Of a stretch of 37,612 nucleotides of DNA, positions 7,648-16,734 are shown piece after piece; position 1 is the stretch's first letter; the number at the start of each line of letters is the position of its first letter. The notes under the pieces were generated by a model. The model did no database searches. It was not told where the DNA came from and was given only the letters and a program-made list of their open reading frames with translations. The stretch is from an uncultured Sphingomonas sp. GTDB taxonomy: Bacteria > Pseudomonadota > Alphaproteobacteria > Sphingomonadales > Sphingomonadaceae. Location of the stretch: assembly GCA_913775975.1 (NCBI GenBank), contig CAJYLQ010000033.1, positions 1 to 37,612 of the forward strand. The letters are read 5' to 3'. Made by a program: the position numbers and the translations under genes.

Positions 7648-9144
7648 ATGGCAGCAGATGCGACGCAGGAACGGGGACGGTTCCGCCGCTGGTGGGGGAT
7701 CTGGGCAACGGGTGGCGTCGATCATGATGCGGTGCTGCGCCAGATCACGGAGGATTCGGGGTGGAGCGGTCGCTACGCCTTCCTGATCGTCATCTCGGCG
7801 GCCATCTCGTTGCTCGGCCTGCTGATGCCGTCCGTCGCGGTGCTGATCGGCGCGATGCTGCTGTCGCCACTGATGATGCCGATCATCGGCCTGGGGTTCG
7901 GCATCGCGACGGTAGACACGCGCGAGATCCGGCGCGCGGCGACCGCCCTGATGGCGGGTGCGCTGCTCGCGGTGGCGCTGTCGGTGGTCTGCGTGACGCT
8001 GTCGCCGATCCAGACGATCACCAGCGAGATCGCCGGCCGCACCCGGCCGACGCTGTTCGACCTGCTCGTCGCATTGCTGTCGGCGGTGGCGGGTGCCTAT
8101 GCGCTGATCCGGGGGCGGGGCGGCACGGTGGTCGGCGTGGCGATCGCGATCGCGCTGATGCCGCCGCTGGTCGTCGTCGGCTTCGGCATCGCGACGATGA
8201 ACTGGACGGTCTTCGCCGGATCGCTGCTGCTGTTCCTGACCAACGCGATCACCATCGCGCTGACCGCCGCGCTGGTCGCGCGCGTCTATGGCTTTGGCAG
8301 CCATCTGTCGGCGCAGCATACGGGGTGGCAGCTGGTGCTATTCATCGTCGCGCTTGGCCTGTTGTCGGTGCCGCTGGGCACGGCCTTGCGCCAGATCGCG
8401 TTCGAGGCGGTGGCGCAGCGGCAGGTGCGCGAGACGATCGCCGCGCGGTTTCCAGACGCCTCGCGATTGGGTCAGCTGGACATCGATTATGGCGCCAGTC
8501 CGATCCGCATCAGGGCAGTGGTGCTGACGCCCCGACTGGATGCCAGTGCCGACCGCGTACTTGCGGCAGATTTGCGCGCGCGCCTCGCCCGGCCGATCGA
8601 CGTGCATGTCGACCAGTTGCGCGTCGCCCCCGACGACAGCAGCGTGGAGGCGGCGCAGATCGCCCGCGCCAGCAGCGGCGCCGCGAACGGAGAGGCGGAG
8701 CGACAGCAGCGCGCGGTCGCCGATCTGGCGCTGATCGCGGGAACGCCGGCGGCGGCGGTGCGGGTCGATCCCGGCACGCGAACGCTGGCCGCCACGGCGG
8801 AGGCGCTGCCGGGCACGTCCATGGCCGCCTATCGCGCGCTGGAGGACCGCGCCGCCCGCGCCCTGCCGCGATGGAGCGTCACGCTCGCCCCGCCGGCCGA
8901 CGCGGCGCTGCCGCCGGTGCGACTGATTGCGGGCGTGATCGACGACGGGGCGCTGACGCTGGCGGCATGGGCGTCCGCACGGCGAGAATTGCCGATCCGC
9001 GTCGACGGCGGCAGCTTGGCACAGCGGCAGGCGGTGGCCGGTGGCATCGCCGCGCGCGGCGGCCGCGCGACGCCGGGCGCCGCGGGCGGGCTATTGCGGC
9101 TCGGCTGGGATGTTACGCCGGCGGCCACCGCGCAGGCCGGCTAG
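7648..9144 (+). CDS. DUF389 (TIGR00341-like) integral membrane protein
   Basis: A 498-residue protein of unknown function. Residues ~40-260 hold about six hydrophobic helices, including the conserved S-G-R-Y-A-F-L-I-V-I-S-A and I-G-A-M-L-L-S-P-L-M-M-P-I-I-G block that marks DUF389 proteins, and I-A-L-M-P-P-L further on. The C-terminal half (~270-498) is soluble, Ala-rich and variable, perhaps periplasmic. The ATG at 7648 gives the family N-terminus; the ribosome site is weak. It shares a 105-base divergent promoter region with the ClC gene, so the two may be co-regulated in ion or envelope homeostasis, but that is only inferred from position. Confidence 0.9.
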   Translation: MAADATQERGRFRRWWGIWATGGVDHDAVLRQITEDSGWSGRYAFLIVISAAISLLGLLMPSVAVLIGAMLLSPLMMPIIGLGFGIATVDTREIRRAATALMAGALLAVALSVVCVTLSPIQTITSEIAGRTRPTLFDLLVALLSAVAGAYALIRGRGGTVVGVAIAIALMPPLVVVGFGIATMNWTVFAGSLLLFLTNAITIALTAALVARVYGFGSHLSAQHTGWQLVLFIVALGLLSVPLGTALRQIAFEAVAQRQVRETIAARFPDASRLGQLDIDYGASPIRIRAVVLTPRLDASADRVLAADLRARLARPIDVHVDQLRVAPDDSSVEAAQIARASSGAANGEAERQQRAVADLALIAGTPAAAVRVDPGTRTLAATAEALPGTSMAAYRALEDRAARALPRWSVTLAPPADAALPPVRLIAGVIDDGALTLAAWASARRELPIRVDGGSLAQRQAVAGGIAARGGRATPGAAGGLLRLGWDVTPAATAQAG

Positions 9145-9151
9145 CGGCGGA

Positions 9152-9700
9152 TCAGCGCGGCAACGGAGCGATCGTGGCGATGCGCGCCTCGACACGGGCC
9201 AAGGCCGCATCCCGTTGCGCGGCAAGCCAGTCGGGGGAGACGCCCGACAGGTCGAGGCGCAGTTCGTGCATCGTCATTCCCGAGCGATAGCCCTCGGGCC
9301 ACACCGCCGTTTCCTCGAACCCGAAATGGCGGAAGAAAGGGGCGACCAGCGGCGAGGTATCGACGGTGACGTAGCGCGTTACGGGCTGCGCATGACGGGC
9401 GATATGCAGTACCCGCTCCGCCAGCAGCAGCCGCCCCAGCCCGCAGCGGTGATAGGCGCGGCCGGCCATGCCCCAGAACAGCAGCGCCTTGTTGTAATGC
9501 TCCCACAGCTCATAGCCGCCGAACGCGGCGGGGGCGCCATCGACGGTCACGACGAAGGCGGGGCCATCGGGCTCGTCCAGCGTCTCGGACAGCCATGCGC
9601 GGTCTGATGCGGCGAAATAGTCTGGCAGGTTGGTGTCGAACAGCGCCAGCACGGCGGCGCGATCGTCGGGGACATAAAGGCGGGTGGCTATCCGGGTCAT
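9152..9700 (-). CDS. GNAT-family N-acetyltransferase
   Basis: A 182-residue protein with the GNAT layout. The acetyl-CoA pyrophosphate loop is visible in R-C-G-L-G-R-L-L-L (Q/R-x-x-G-x-G/A type), preceded by the beta4 strand A-L-L-F-W-G-M-A and followed by F-F-R-H-F-G-F-E, a typical C-terminal GNAT block. The ATG at 9700 overlaps the stop of the phosphopantetheinyl transferase by 4 bases, so it is the last gene of the NRPS operon. Inference: it could acetylate the NRPS product, its amino-acid precursor, or serve as self-protection against a cationic product. The substrate is unknown. Confidence 0.85.
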   Translation of the reverse strand: MTRIATRLYVPDDRAAVLALFDTNLPDYFAASDRAWLSETLDEPDGPAFVVTVDGAPAAFGGYELWEHYNKALLFWGMAGRAYHRCGLGRLLLAERVLHIARHAQPVTRYVTVDTSPLVAPFFRHFGFEETAVWPEGYRSGMTMHELRLDLSGVSPDWLAAQRDAALARVEARIATIAPLPR

Positions 9701-10269
9701 GGCCAGTCCCAGAGCGCGACCGTCTCGATCGCGTCGCCGGTATCGCGCGTCCAGCAGCGCGACCGGCCCTCGCACTCGGCGGTGGCATGGCATTCGTCCA
9801 GGATGAGCGTTGCGATCCGCTCCGGGGCGAGCCGGCGGGGATCGCCGACCAGCTTCGCGTGCGCCTCCTTGATCGTCCAGCGGCGCAGCCAGGCGCGCGG
9901 CTGCGCGGGCGCGGGCAGCGCTGCGATCGCCCGGGCTTCGTCCGGTGTCAGCATGTCCCACAGCGGGGGCGCGTCATCCACCACCTCGCGATCGACGGCG
10001 ATGGCACAGGTCGCGGCACCGATCAGCGCATGGCCGCCGCGATGGCTGAGGCTGACGTGCCACCGCGCCGGCCGGGCGACGCGTGGCGCGCCGAGTGGAT
10101 CGCGCGCCAGCGTCACCTCAGCCACCGGGCGGCCGGAGAGGTGCGCGACCAGCTGCGCCGCACGGACATGGCGCGGCACGCCGGGGTCGTCGGCCACCCG
10201 CCATGCGACCGGCGCGGTGCCGTCCCATGTCAGCGCGGCCAGCGGCCCGTCATGCCACAGCGGCGTCAT
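9697..10269 (-). CDS. 4'-phosphopantetheinyl transferase (Sfp-type)
   Basis: A 190-residue enzyme that transfers phosphopantetheine from CoA to the Ser of a carrier domain. Sfp-family marks: H-V-S-L-S-H-R-G-G, the Mg-binding pair in A-I-A-V-D-R-E-V (D-x-E), and W-T-I-K-E-A-H-A-K-L-V-G (the W-x-x-K-E-A-x-x-K block). It is a little shorter than typical Sfp proteins (~220-240). It overlaps the preceding NRPS gene (stop at 10266-10268, ATG at 10269) and the following GNAT gene by 4 bases each, so the three are translationally coupled. The obvious substrate is Ser589 of the NRPS carrier domain just upstream. Confidence 0.93.
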   Translation of the reverse strand: MTPLWHDGPLAALTWDGTAPVAWRVADDPGVPRHVRAAQLVAHLSGRPVAEVTLARDPLGAPRVARPARWHVSLSHRGGHALIGAATCAIAVDREVVDDAPPLWDMLTPDEARAIAALPAPAQPRAWLRRWTIKEAHAKLVGDPRRLAPERIATLILDECHATAECEGRSRCWTRDTGDAIETVALWDWP

Positions 10270-13200
10270 CCGCCGGTCGCGATCCGCGCGGGGCTGCCTT
10301 CCCAGTTGGTGCCGTCGGGCAGGGTTTCGCCCTTCATCACGACCGACAGGTCGCCCAGCTGCGCATCCGCGCCGACCTCCGCATCATAAAGGACGATCGC
10401 GAGCGAGCCGATCGTCGCACGGTCGCCGACCCGGATCGCGCCGACCTTCATCACCCGGTCCTCGAACAGATGCGTCTGAAGGCCGGCAAAGTCGTTGAGC
10501 GCGACATCGTCGCCGATCGTCACCAGATCGTGTTCGGTCAGGTCAGTGGTATCGATATAGCAGCGCCGCCCGACCTTCGCGCCCATCAGCCTGAGGTAGA
10601 GCGCGAGCCATGGCGTACCCCGCAACGGCTCCAGCAAATTGGCGACCGCGAGGTTCTCGTAGGTCGCGGTGACGAGTTCCGTCCGCCAGACGAAGGTGCT
10701 CCACAACGGCGCCGTCGTCACCTTGTAGCGACCGATCACCAGCCACTTCAGGGCCAGCACGAACAGGCCGCATGCGAGGCAGAAGCCGACATAGAGGAAC
10801 GGGAAGGTCAGGGCGATCACGCGTCCGCCGCGCTCCAGATCGTCGAGGTCCCCGACGATCGACAGCAACAGGCTGAAGAAGACGAGGAAGGCGGTGAGCG
10901 ACAGCGTGGTCCGCACCGCCTCTATCGCCAGCCGCGTTGCGATCAGCCCGCGCGACGGATTGAAGCGCGCGCCCTCGTCGAACATCGTCGCCACCTGCCG
11001 TACGGGCAGCTTGATCGCGGGCGACCCGAACCATGTCGTCCCGCTTTCGGTGGCGCCGGCGGCGTCCTCGGGCGGCTTGGACAGCACGCCGATCAGCACC
11101 TCGTCGCCGATCTGAGCGCCGGTCGGCAGCAGCGCCGAATTGCCGATGAAGCTGCGCCGCCCGATCCGGGTATGTGCGAGCTCTATCGTGCCATGGCCGA
11201 TCCGCGCCGCACCGAAGATCACGGAATCGGCGATGAAGCTTTCCGGGCCGATCTCCACCAGATCGGGAACGATCGCGCTCGCGGTGGAGATTTCCGCGCG
11301 CCGCCCCACCTTCACGCCCAGCGCCCGATACCAGGGCACGACGTAGAGCGTCGCGAAGATCGGGTGCAGCAGCCGCAGCGCCAGATCGTTGATCTGCTTC
11401 ACCAGCCAGTAGCGGACGTAGAAGCCGCTATCCAGCGCATAGGTGCCGGCCGAAACCTTGCCCAGGATCAGTCGCTTCGCCGCGACCGTCAGCACGCACA
11501 TCATCACGACGTAGGTGGTCGCGAGCAGCGGTGCGACCGCGACATAGCTATAGCCGGTGGTCGCCCAGTCCAGTTCGATCAGCGCGATCAGGCCCGGAGC
11601 GATCGGCAGGATCGCGATGATCGGCAGCAGCAACGCGCCGACGAGCAGGCCGATCGTGGCGCCGGAACCGCTGCCGACGGGGCGGGGGGCGACTGGCGCG
11701 GCACGACCGGCGGGGGCGGCGGGCGAGCCGATCCAGCGCTCGCCCGCCGGGATCACCGTGTCCGCCTGCAATGCCGACATGTCGTCCAGCACCGCGCCGT
11801 CGCCAAGCGCCGCATCGCGGCCGACGACCGATTGCGAGCCGACGAACGCACCGGCGCCCAGCCTGACCCGGCCGAGCCGCAACGTGCCCCGCTCGACGGA
11901 GCTGGTCGCGATCACCGCCAGATCGCTGACGATCGCGTCGTCTCCCGCCTCGAACAGGTCGGCGGTGTCGATGATGCCGGAGCCGATATAGGCGCGCTTG
12001 CCGATCTTCGCGCCCAGCATCCGGTAATAGCCCCGGATCATCGGCGTGCCCGCCAGATAGGGCGTAGCGGTGACGCCGATGATGCGCCGGACCAGCCACC
12101 AGCGGAAATAATAGCTGCCCCAGAGCGGATAGTCGCCGGCCCGGAACCGGCCGACGATCAGCCACTTGGCCGCGATCGAGAACAGCATCGAGGCGATCGG
12201 CACGATGGTGAAGAAGGCCGCGCTGAGCACCAGCGCATCGATGCGGCTCATCCGCGCGGCCAGATGCGTGTAGGCGATGTAGGGGAAGAACCATTGCAGC
12301 CCGGCGATGGCGTAGATCGGCAACAGCGCGACCGTCTGCGCCGCCACGCACGCGATGCGTTTCCATTCGGGGGTGCGGTGAAAGCTCGCCGCGTCCTGCA
12401 CCGAGGCCGGCACCATGTCCGCCAGCCGCCGCGCCAGCGCGCGGATGTTGGGCGCGGCATAGACGTCTTCGAGCGACAGGCCCTGCAGGCCGGGGATCTT
12501 TCGAGCGGCCGAGACGAGGCGCGCGGCCTTCAGCGAATGGCCGCCCAGATCCTCGAACAGATCGTCGGTCACGGATACGGGCTGCGGCGCGAACGCCTCC
12601 GCCCAGACGGCGTGGAGCGCTTCCTCCAGCGGCGTGTCGGGGGCGACGATCGCGCGGCCGGTATCGACCGTGACCTCCGGCTTCACGAGCGCCTTGCGAT
12701 CGACCTTGCCGGAGGCGGGCAGCGTCGGCAGCGCGGGCAGCAGCTGATAGGCGGCCGGGCGCATGTAATTGGGCAGCCGCGCGGCTACGCTGGTGCGCAG
12801 CGCGGGTACGTCGATCGTCTCGCCCGACCGGGCGACGAGGAAGGCGGCGAGGAATTCGGAGCCATCGGCATCGGTGAAAAGCTGCACGACCGTCTGCGCG
12901 ACGCCCGGCGCCTCGCCGATCACCGCCTCGATCTCCGCCAGTTCGACGCGGAAGCCGCGAATCTTCACCTGCGTGTCGATACGCCCGACGAAGTCGATGT
13001 CGCCCGCCGCATCCAGCCGGACGAGGTCGCCCGAGCGATAGATGCGCTCCGTGCTGCCCGACACGGTGGCGAATGGCGTCGTGGTGAATTTCTCGGCGGT
13101 CAGGTCCGGCCGGTTCACGTAGCCGACGCCGACGCCCGGCCCGCCGATCACCAGTTCGCCCTCCTGGCCCGCGGGGACGGGGTTCAGATGCTCGTCGACG

Positions 13201-14300
13201 ATCCAGGCGGTGTAGCCCGGCAGCGGCTTGCCGATCGTGATGCGCTGGCCGGGATGCACCTCCGTCCAGGTCGCCGTGACCGTCGTCTCGGTCGGGCCGT
13301 ATGTGTTGAGCAGGCGCAGGCCGTCGCGCGCCAGCCGGCGCGGCAGGTCGGGCGGGCACGCCTCGCCCCCCATGTTGATGAGGCGAAGCGTCGGCACCGG
13401 ATGCTCGACCAGCGCGATCAGCGAGGGGACGACGTGCCAAATCGTCGTCTTCGCCGCCGCCAGCGCGATCGCCACGTCCGGCCCGCTCGTCGCCAGCGCC
13501 TCGGTCGCGACGAGCAGGCGCGCGCCGACGAAGAAGGCGCTCCACATCGTTTCGACCGACATGTCGAAGGCCAGGCTGAATCCGCCGAACACCACGTCGT
13601 CGGGCACCAGCGCCAGGATCGCGCTTTCGGACCGGACGAGGTGGCAGGCATTGGCGTGGGTAATCATCACGCCCTTCGGCCGTCCCGTCGTGCCGGACGT
13701 GTAGATGATATAGGCCAGATCGTCGGGCGTGGCGCCCGTATCCGCACGGGTCAGCGGCAGCGCGGGTTCGGCGGCCAGATCGCCCAGCTCCGCATCGATC
13801 GCCAGCGTCGGCCCCGTGATTTCGTCGGCGCGCGCCGCCATCGTCAGCGTCAGCGCGGCGCCGCTATCCTCGACGATGAAGTCGATACGGTCGCGCGGAT
13901 AGCCCCAGTCGACCGGGACATAGGCGGCGCCGACGCGCAGCACGCCCAGGATCGCCATATACTGGTCCAGCCCGCGCGGCAGGCACAGGACCACGCGCGC
14001 GCCCACGCCGATCCCCATCGCGCGCAGCCGCTGCGCCAGCGACAGGCTGCGCCGGGCGAGTTCATCATAGGTCAGGCGGGTGGCACGGCCATATTCCTCG
14101 CTGGCGCCGATCAGTTCCACAGCAGTGGCATCGCGATGCGCGCGACAGGTCGCGTCGAAAAGTTCGTGTAGCAATTCGTCGCGCGCATAGGGCTCGCCGG
14201 GGCGTATCGCCGGTGCCGGCGCGATCGACGCCTCCACGGCGCGATCGGCGACCATCGTGTCGTCCGCGATCATGTCGTCAGCCCGCATCGTCCGCCCCAT
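10266..14300 (-). CDS. Pls-type membrane non-ribosomal peptide synthetase (A-T-6TM with three C-terminal tandem domains)
   Basis: A 1344-residue single-module synthetase. Residues ~45-540 are an adenylation domain with A3 (Y-T-S-G-T-T-G-R-P-K-G, ~200), A5 (N-T-Y-G-P-T-E), A7 (Y-R-S-G-D-L), A8 (R-G-F-R-V-E-L-A-E-I-E) and A10 (S-G-K-V-D-R-K-A-L). A carrier domain follows (D-L-F-E-D-L-G-G-H-S-L, phosphopantetheine Ser589). The rest has six hydrophobic segments in three pairs, separated by three left-handed-beta-helix-like acyltransferase segments, each containing a G-A-K-I/V-G-R/K-R-like start and ending near a G-S-P-A motif. There is no classical condensation or thioesterase domain. This is the architecture of epsilon-poly-L-lysine synthetase (Pls, TIGR02353 class), where the tandem C-terminal domains join monomers. 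The start is uncertain: in-frame ATGs lie at 14300 and 14288. Co-translated with its phosphopantetheinyl transferase and a GNAT. Confidence 0.93.
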   Translation of the reverse strand: MGRTMRADDMIADDTMVADRAVEASIAPAPAIRPGEPYARDELLHELFDATCRAHRDATAVELIGASEEYGRATRLTYDELARRSLSLAQRLRAMGIGVGARVVLCLPRGLDQYMAILGVLRVGAAYVPVDWGYPRDRIDFIVEDSGAALTLTMAARADEITGPTLAIDAELGDLAAEPALPLTRADTGATPDDLAYIIYTSGTTGRPKGVMITHANACHLVRSESAILALVPDDVVFGGFSLAFDMSVETMWSAFFVGARLLVATEALATSGPDVAIALAAAKTTIWHVVPSLIALVEHPVPTLRLINMGGEACPPDLPRRLARDGLRLLNTYGPTETTVTATWTEVHPGQRITIGKPLPGYTAWIVDEHLNPVPAGQEGELVIGGPGVGVGYVNRPDLTAEKFTTTPFATVSGSTERIYRSGDLVRLDAAGDIDFVGRIDTQVKIRGFRVELAEIEAVIGEAPGVAQTVVQLFTDADGSEFLAAFLVARSGETIDVPALRTSVAARLPNYMRPAAYQLLPALPTLPASGKVDRKALVKPEVTVDTGRAIVAPDTPLEEALHAVWAEAFAPQPVSVTDDLFEDLGGHSLKAARLVSAARKIPGLQGLSLEDVYAAPNIRALARRLADMVPASVQDAASFHRTPEWKRIACVAAQTVALLPIYAIAGLQWFFPYIAYTHLAARMSRIDALVLSAAFFTIVPIASMLFSIAAKWLIVGRFRAGDYPLWGSYYFRWWLVRRIIGVTATPYLAGTPMIRGYYRMLGAKIGKRAYIGSGIIDTADLFEAGDDAIVSDLAVIATSSVERGTLRLGRVRLGAGAFVGSQSVVGRDAALGDGAVLDDMSALQADTVIPAGERWIGSPAAPAGRAAPVAPRPVGSGSGATIGLLVGALLLPIIAILPIAPGLIALIELDWATTGYSYVAVAPLLATTYVVMMCVLTVAAKRLILGKVSAGTYALDSGFYVRYWLVKQINDLALRLLHPIFATLYVVPWYRALGVKVGRRAEISTASAIVPDLVEIGPESFIADSVIFGAARIGHGTIELAHTRIGRRSFIGNSALLPTGAQIGDEVLIGVLSKPPEDAAGATESGTTWFGSPAIKLPVRQVATMFDEGARFNPSRGLIATRLAIEAVRTTLSLTAFLVFFSLLLSIVGDLDDLERGGRVIALTFPFLYVGFCLACGLFVLALKWLVIGRYKVTTAPLWSTFVWRTELVTATYENLAVANLLEPLRGTPWLALYLRLMGAKVGRRCYIDTTDLTEHDLVTIGDDVALNDFAGLQTHLFEDRVMKVGAIRVGDRATIGSLAIVLYDAEVGADAQLGDLSVVMKGETLPDGTNWEGSPARIATGG

Positions 14301-14394
14301 TCTCCATCGTCGCCCCCTTGCGACCGCTCATGCCGCAACGTGGCGCGCGCTGGCTGAACGGCAAGTTGCGACGCCTCCGCATTACGGACCTTTC

Positions 14395-14407
14395 ATGAAG
14401 ACTTCAT
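14395..14407. repeat. Odd palindrome in the gap between the NRPS and M3 peptidase genes
   Basis: ATGAAG-A-CTTCAT is a 13-base perfect inverted repeat with one central base. It lies 95 bases upstream of the NRPS start and 120 bases upstream of the peptidase start, inside the 226-base divergent gap (14301-14526). It is a candidate operator; no regulator gene is adjacent. Confidence 0.35.
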
Positions 14408-14526
14408 CCGCGACCCTGCAGCGGCTGCTCGGTCACTCAATTCAAGCAGGAAGGGGGACTGGGCCATTGATAACCCCACCGGGCAGGTGCATCGCAGCCG
14501 CATCGTCCTGTTTCCTAGGAGCCGTC

Positions 14527-16677
14527 ATGCGCCTGTTTCCCGCGACCGCCGCGATCCTGCTGATGTCATCGTCCGCCTTTGCCCAGACGGGCGCGCCGCT
14601 GCCCGCGTCCAATCCCTTCGCCAAGCCCAGCACGCTGCCGTTCGAAGCCCCGCCCTTCGACCGGATCAAGAGCGCCGACTACGCCCCGGCGCTGCTGGCG
14701 GGCATGAAGGCGCAGCGGGACGAGGTGAACGCCATCACCCGCGCGCGCAGCGCCCCGACGTTCGACAATACGATCGCCGCGCTGGAACGCTCGGGCCGTT
14801 TGCTGGAACGGGCGAGCATGGCCTTTTTCGGGGTCGTCGGCGCGAACACCGATCCCGTGCTGCAGAAGACGCAGGCCGATCTCGCCCCCGCCTTCGCCGC
14901 GCATCAGGATGCGATCAACCTAGACCCGGCGCTCTTCGCGCGGGTGAAGACGCTGTACGACACGCGCCAGTCGCTGGGCCTGACGCCCGAACAGCTGCAG
15001 GTGCTGACGCTGACCTATCAGAACATGGTCCGTGCCGGCGCGCTGCTGTCGCCCGCCGACAAGGTGACGCTGAGCAAGTACAATGCGGAGCTGTCGACGC
15101 TGGAGACGGCGTTCCAGCAGAAGCTGCTGGCCGCGACCAAGGCGGGCGCGCTGGTCGTGGAGGACCGCGCGAAGCTGGCCGGGCTGTCGGATGCGGAGAT
15201 CGCTGCAGCGGCCGACGCCGCGAAGGCGCGCGGGCTGGCGGGCAAGTATGTGCTGACACTGCAGAACACGACGCAGCAGCCCGAACTCGCCACGATGACC
15301 GATCGCGCCACGCGTGAGGCCTTGTTCGACGCCAGCTGGACCCGCGCCGAAAAGGGTGACGCCAACGACACGCGCGACACCATCTCGCGGATCGCGTTGC
15401 TGCGCGCGCAGAAGGCGAAGCTGCTCGGCTTCGCGACCTGGGCCGATTACGTGCTGCAGGACCAGATGGCGAATAACCCGCAGACTGCCTTGGGCTTCAT
15501 GCAGCAGCTTGGCACGCCCGTCGCCGCCGAGCAGAAGCGCGAGGCGGCCGAGCTGCAGGCGCAGATCCGCGCGACCGGCGGCAATTTCGACCTGAAGCCG
15601 TGGGACTGGGACTTCTATTCCGAGCAGGTCCGCAAGGCGAAGTACGACCTGAACCAGGACGAACTGAAGCCCTATTTCGAGATCAACAAGGTGCTGACCG
15701 ATGGCGTCTTCTATGCCGCCAACCAGCTGTACGGCCTGACGTTCAAGCGCCGCACCGACATTCCCGTCTATCAGCCCGATGTCATGGTCTATGAGGTGTT
15801 CGAGGCGGACGGCAAGCCGCTCGGCCTGATGTATTTCGATTACTGGAAGCGCGACAACAAGAACGGCGGCGCCTGGATGTCCAACTTCGTCAACCAGTCG
15901 AAGCTGCTGGGCACGAAGCCGGTGATCTACAATGTCGGCAACTTCACCAAACCGGCGTCGGGCCAGCCCGCGCTCATCAGCTTCGACGATGTCGTGACGA
16001 TGTTCCACGAATTCGGCCACGCGCTGCACGGGCTGTTCGCGGATCAGGTCTATCCGTCGGTATCGGGCACCAACACGGCGCGCGATTTCGTCGAGTTCCC
16101 CTCGCAATTCAACGAGCATTGGGCGCTCGATCCGAAGGTGCTGCCGCATTACGCCGTCAACTATAAGGATGGTTCGGTCATCCCGCAGGCTCTGGTCGAC
16201 AAGATCAAGCGGGCTTCCACGTTCAACTCCGGCTATTCATTCGGTGAGGCACTGGCGGCGGCGGAGCTGGACATGAGCTGGCATTCGCTGACCGCTGCCG
16301 CGGGGCGGCAGGACGTCGATGCGTTCGAGGGCAAGGCGCTGGCCGCCACCGGCCTCGACGTCACCGACGTGCCGCCGCGCTATCGCTCCAGCTATTTCCT
16401 GCACATCTGGGCGAACGGCTATTCGGCGGGCTATTACGCGTACAGCTGGACCAAGATGCTGAGCGCCAATGCGTTCAATTGGTTCGAGGATCATGGCGGC
16501 ATGACCCTGGCGAACGGCCAGCGGTTCCGCGACATGATCCTGTCGCGCGGGCATACGATGGATTACGCGCCGATGTTCCGCGCCTTCAACGGCAGCGATC
16601 CGCAGGTCGGGCCGCTACTGAAGGATCTGGGCCTGAACGCCGACGGATCGCGGATCGCGCCCAAAGCGGCGAAGTGA
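14527..16677 (+). CDS. dcp: Exported M3-family zinc metallopeptidase (peptidyl-dipeptidase Dcp-like)
   Basis: A 716-residue peptidase. Residues 1-20 form a signal peptide (hydrophobic core, then S-A-F-A-Q), so the enzyme is probably periplasmic. The zinc site is H-E-F-G-H (494-498), with the downstream Glu in the conserved E-F-P-S-Q region. The C-terminal Y-S-A-G-Y-Y-A-Y-S-W substrate-binding block is typical of Dcp/OpdA enzymes, which remove C-terminal dipeptides. The length matches Dcp (~680-720). The start follows AGGAG (14517-14521) at 5 bases; an upstream in-frame ATG at 14395 lacks support and would bury the signal peptide. Divergent from the NRPS gene and convergent with the glycosyltransferase operon, separated from the latter by a strong hairpin. 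Confidence 0.95.
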   Translation: MRLFPATAAILLMSSSAFAQTGAPLPASNPFAKPSTLPFEAPPFDRIKSADYAPALLAGMKAQRDEVNAITRARSAPTFDNTIAALERSGRLLERASMAFFGVVGANTDPVLQKTQADLAPAFAAHQDAINLDPALFARVKTLYDTRQSLGLTPEQLQVLTLTYQNMVRAGALLSPADKVTLSKYNAELSTLETAFQQKLLAATKAGALVVEDRAKLAGLSDAEIAAAADAAKARGLAGKYVLTLQNTTQQPELATMTDRATREALFDASWTRAEKGDANDTRDTISRIALLRAQKAKLLGFATWADYVLQDQMANNPQTALGFMQQLGTPVAAEQKREAAELQAQIRATGGNFDLKPWDWDFYSEQVRKAKYDLNQDELKPYFEINKVLTDGVFYAANQLYGLTFKRRTDIPVYQPDVMVYEVFEADGKPLGLMYFDYWKRDNKNGGAWMSNFVNQSKLLGTKPVIYNVGNFTKPASGQPALISFDDVVTMFHEFGHALHGLFADQVYPSVSGTNTARDFVEFPSQFNEHWALDPKVLPHYAVNYKDGSVIPQALVDKIKRASTFNSGYSFGEALAAAELDMSWHSLTAAAGRQDVDAFEGKALAATGLDVTDVPPRYRSSYFLHIWANGYSAGYYAYSWTKMLSANAFNWFEDHGGMTLANGQRFRDMILSRGHTMDYAPMFRAFNGSDPQVGPLLKDLGLNADGSRIAPKAAK

Positions 16678-16698
16678 CGGCTATCCGCTGATTTGAGA

Positions 16699-16724
16699 GG
16701 GCCGGGGTTCGACGACCCCGGCCC
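16699..16724. terminator. Hairpin between dcp and the glycosyltransferase operon
   Basis: GGGCCGGGGT (16699-16708) pairs exactly with ACCCCGGCCC (16715-16724) around a 6-base loop. It lies 21 bases after the dcp stop and 10 bases beyond the stop of the convergent glycosyltransferase gene, so it is likely a bidirectional terminator. There is no T-tract. Confidence 0.65.
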
Positions 16725-16734
16725 GCCGACGCGT

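Noticed and set aside
7543..8319. N-terminal extension of the ClC frame up to 8319.
   Set aside because: The extra residues are low-complexity (many Arg, Gln, Asp) and antisense to the DUF389 gene. The ClC family start and a ribosome site are at 7542.
10083..14171. A very long open frame on the plus strand opposite the Pls-type synthetase gene.
   Set aside because: Its translation is Arg/Asp/Ala-rich with no domain, as expected for an antisense shadow in GC-rich DNA. The minus strand has all A-domain motifs.
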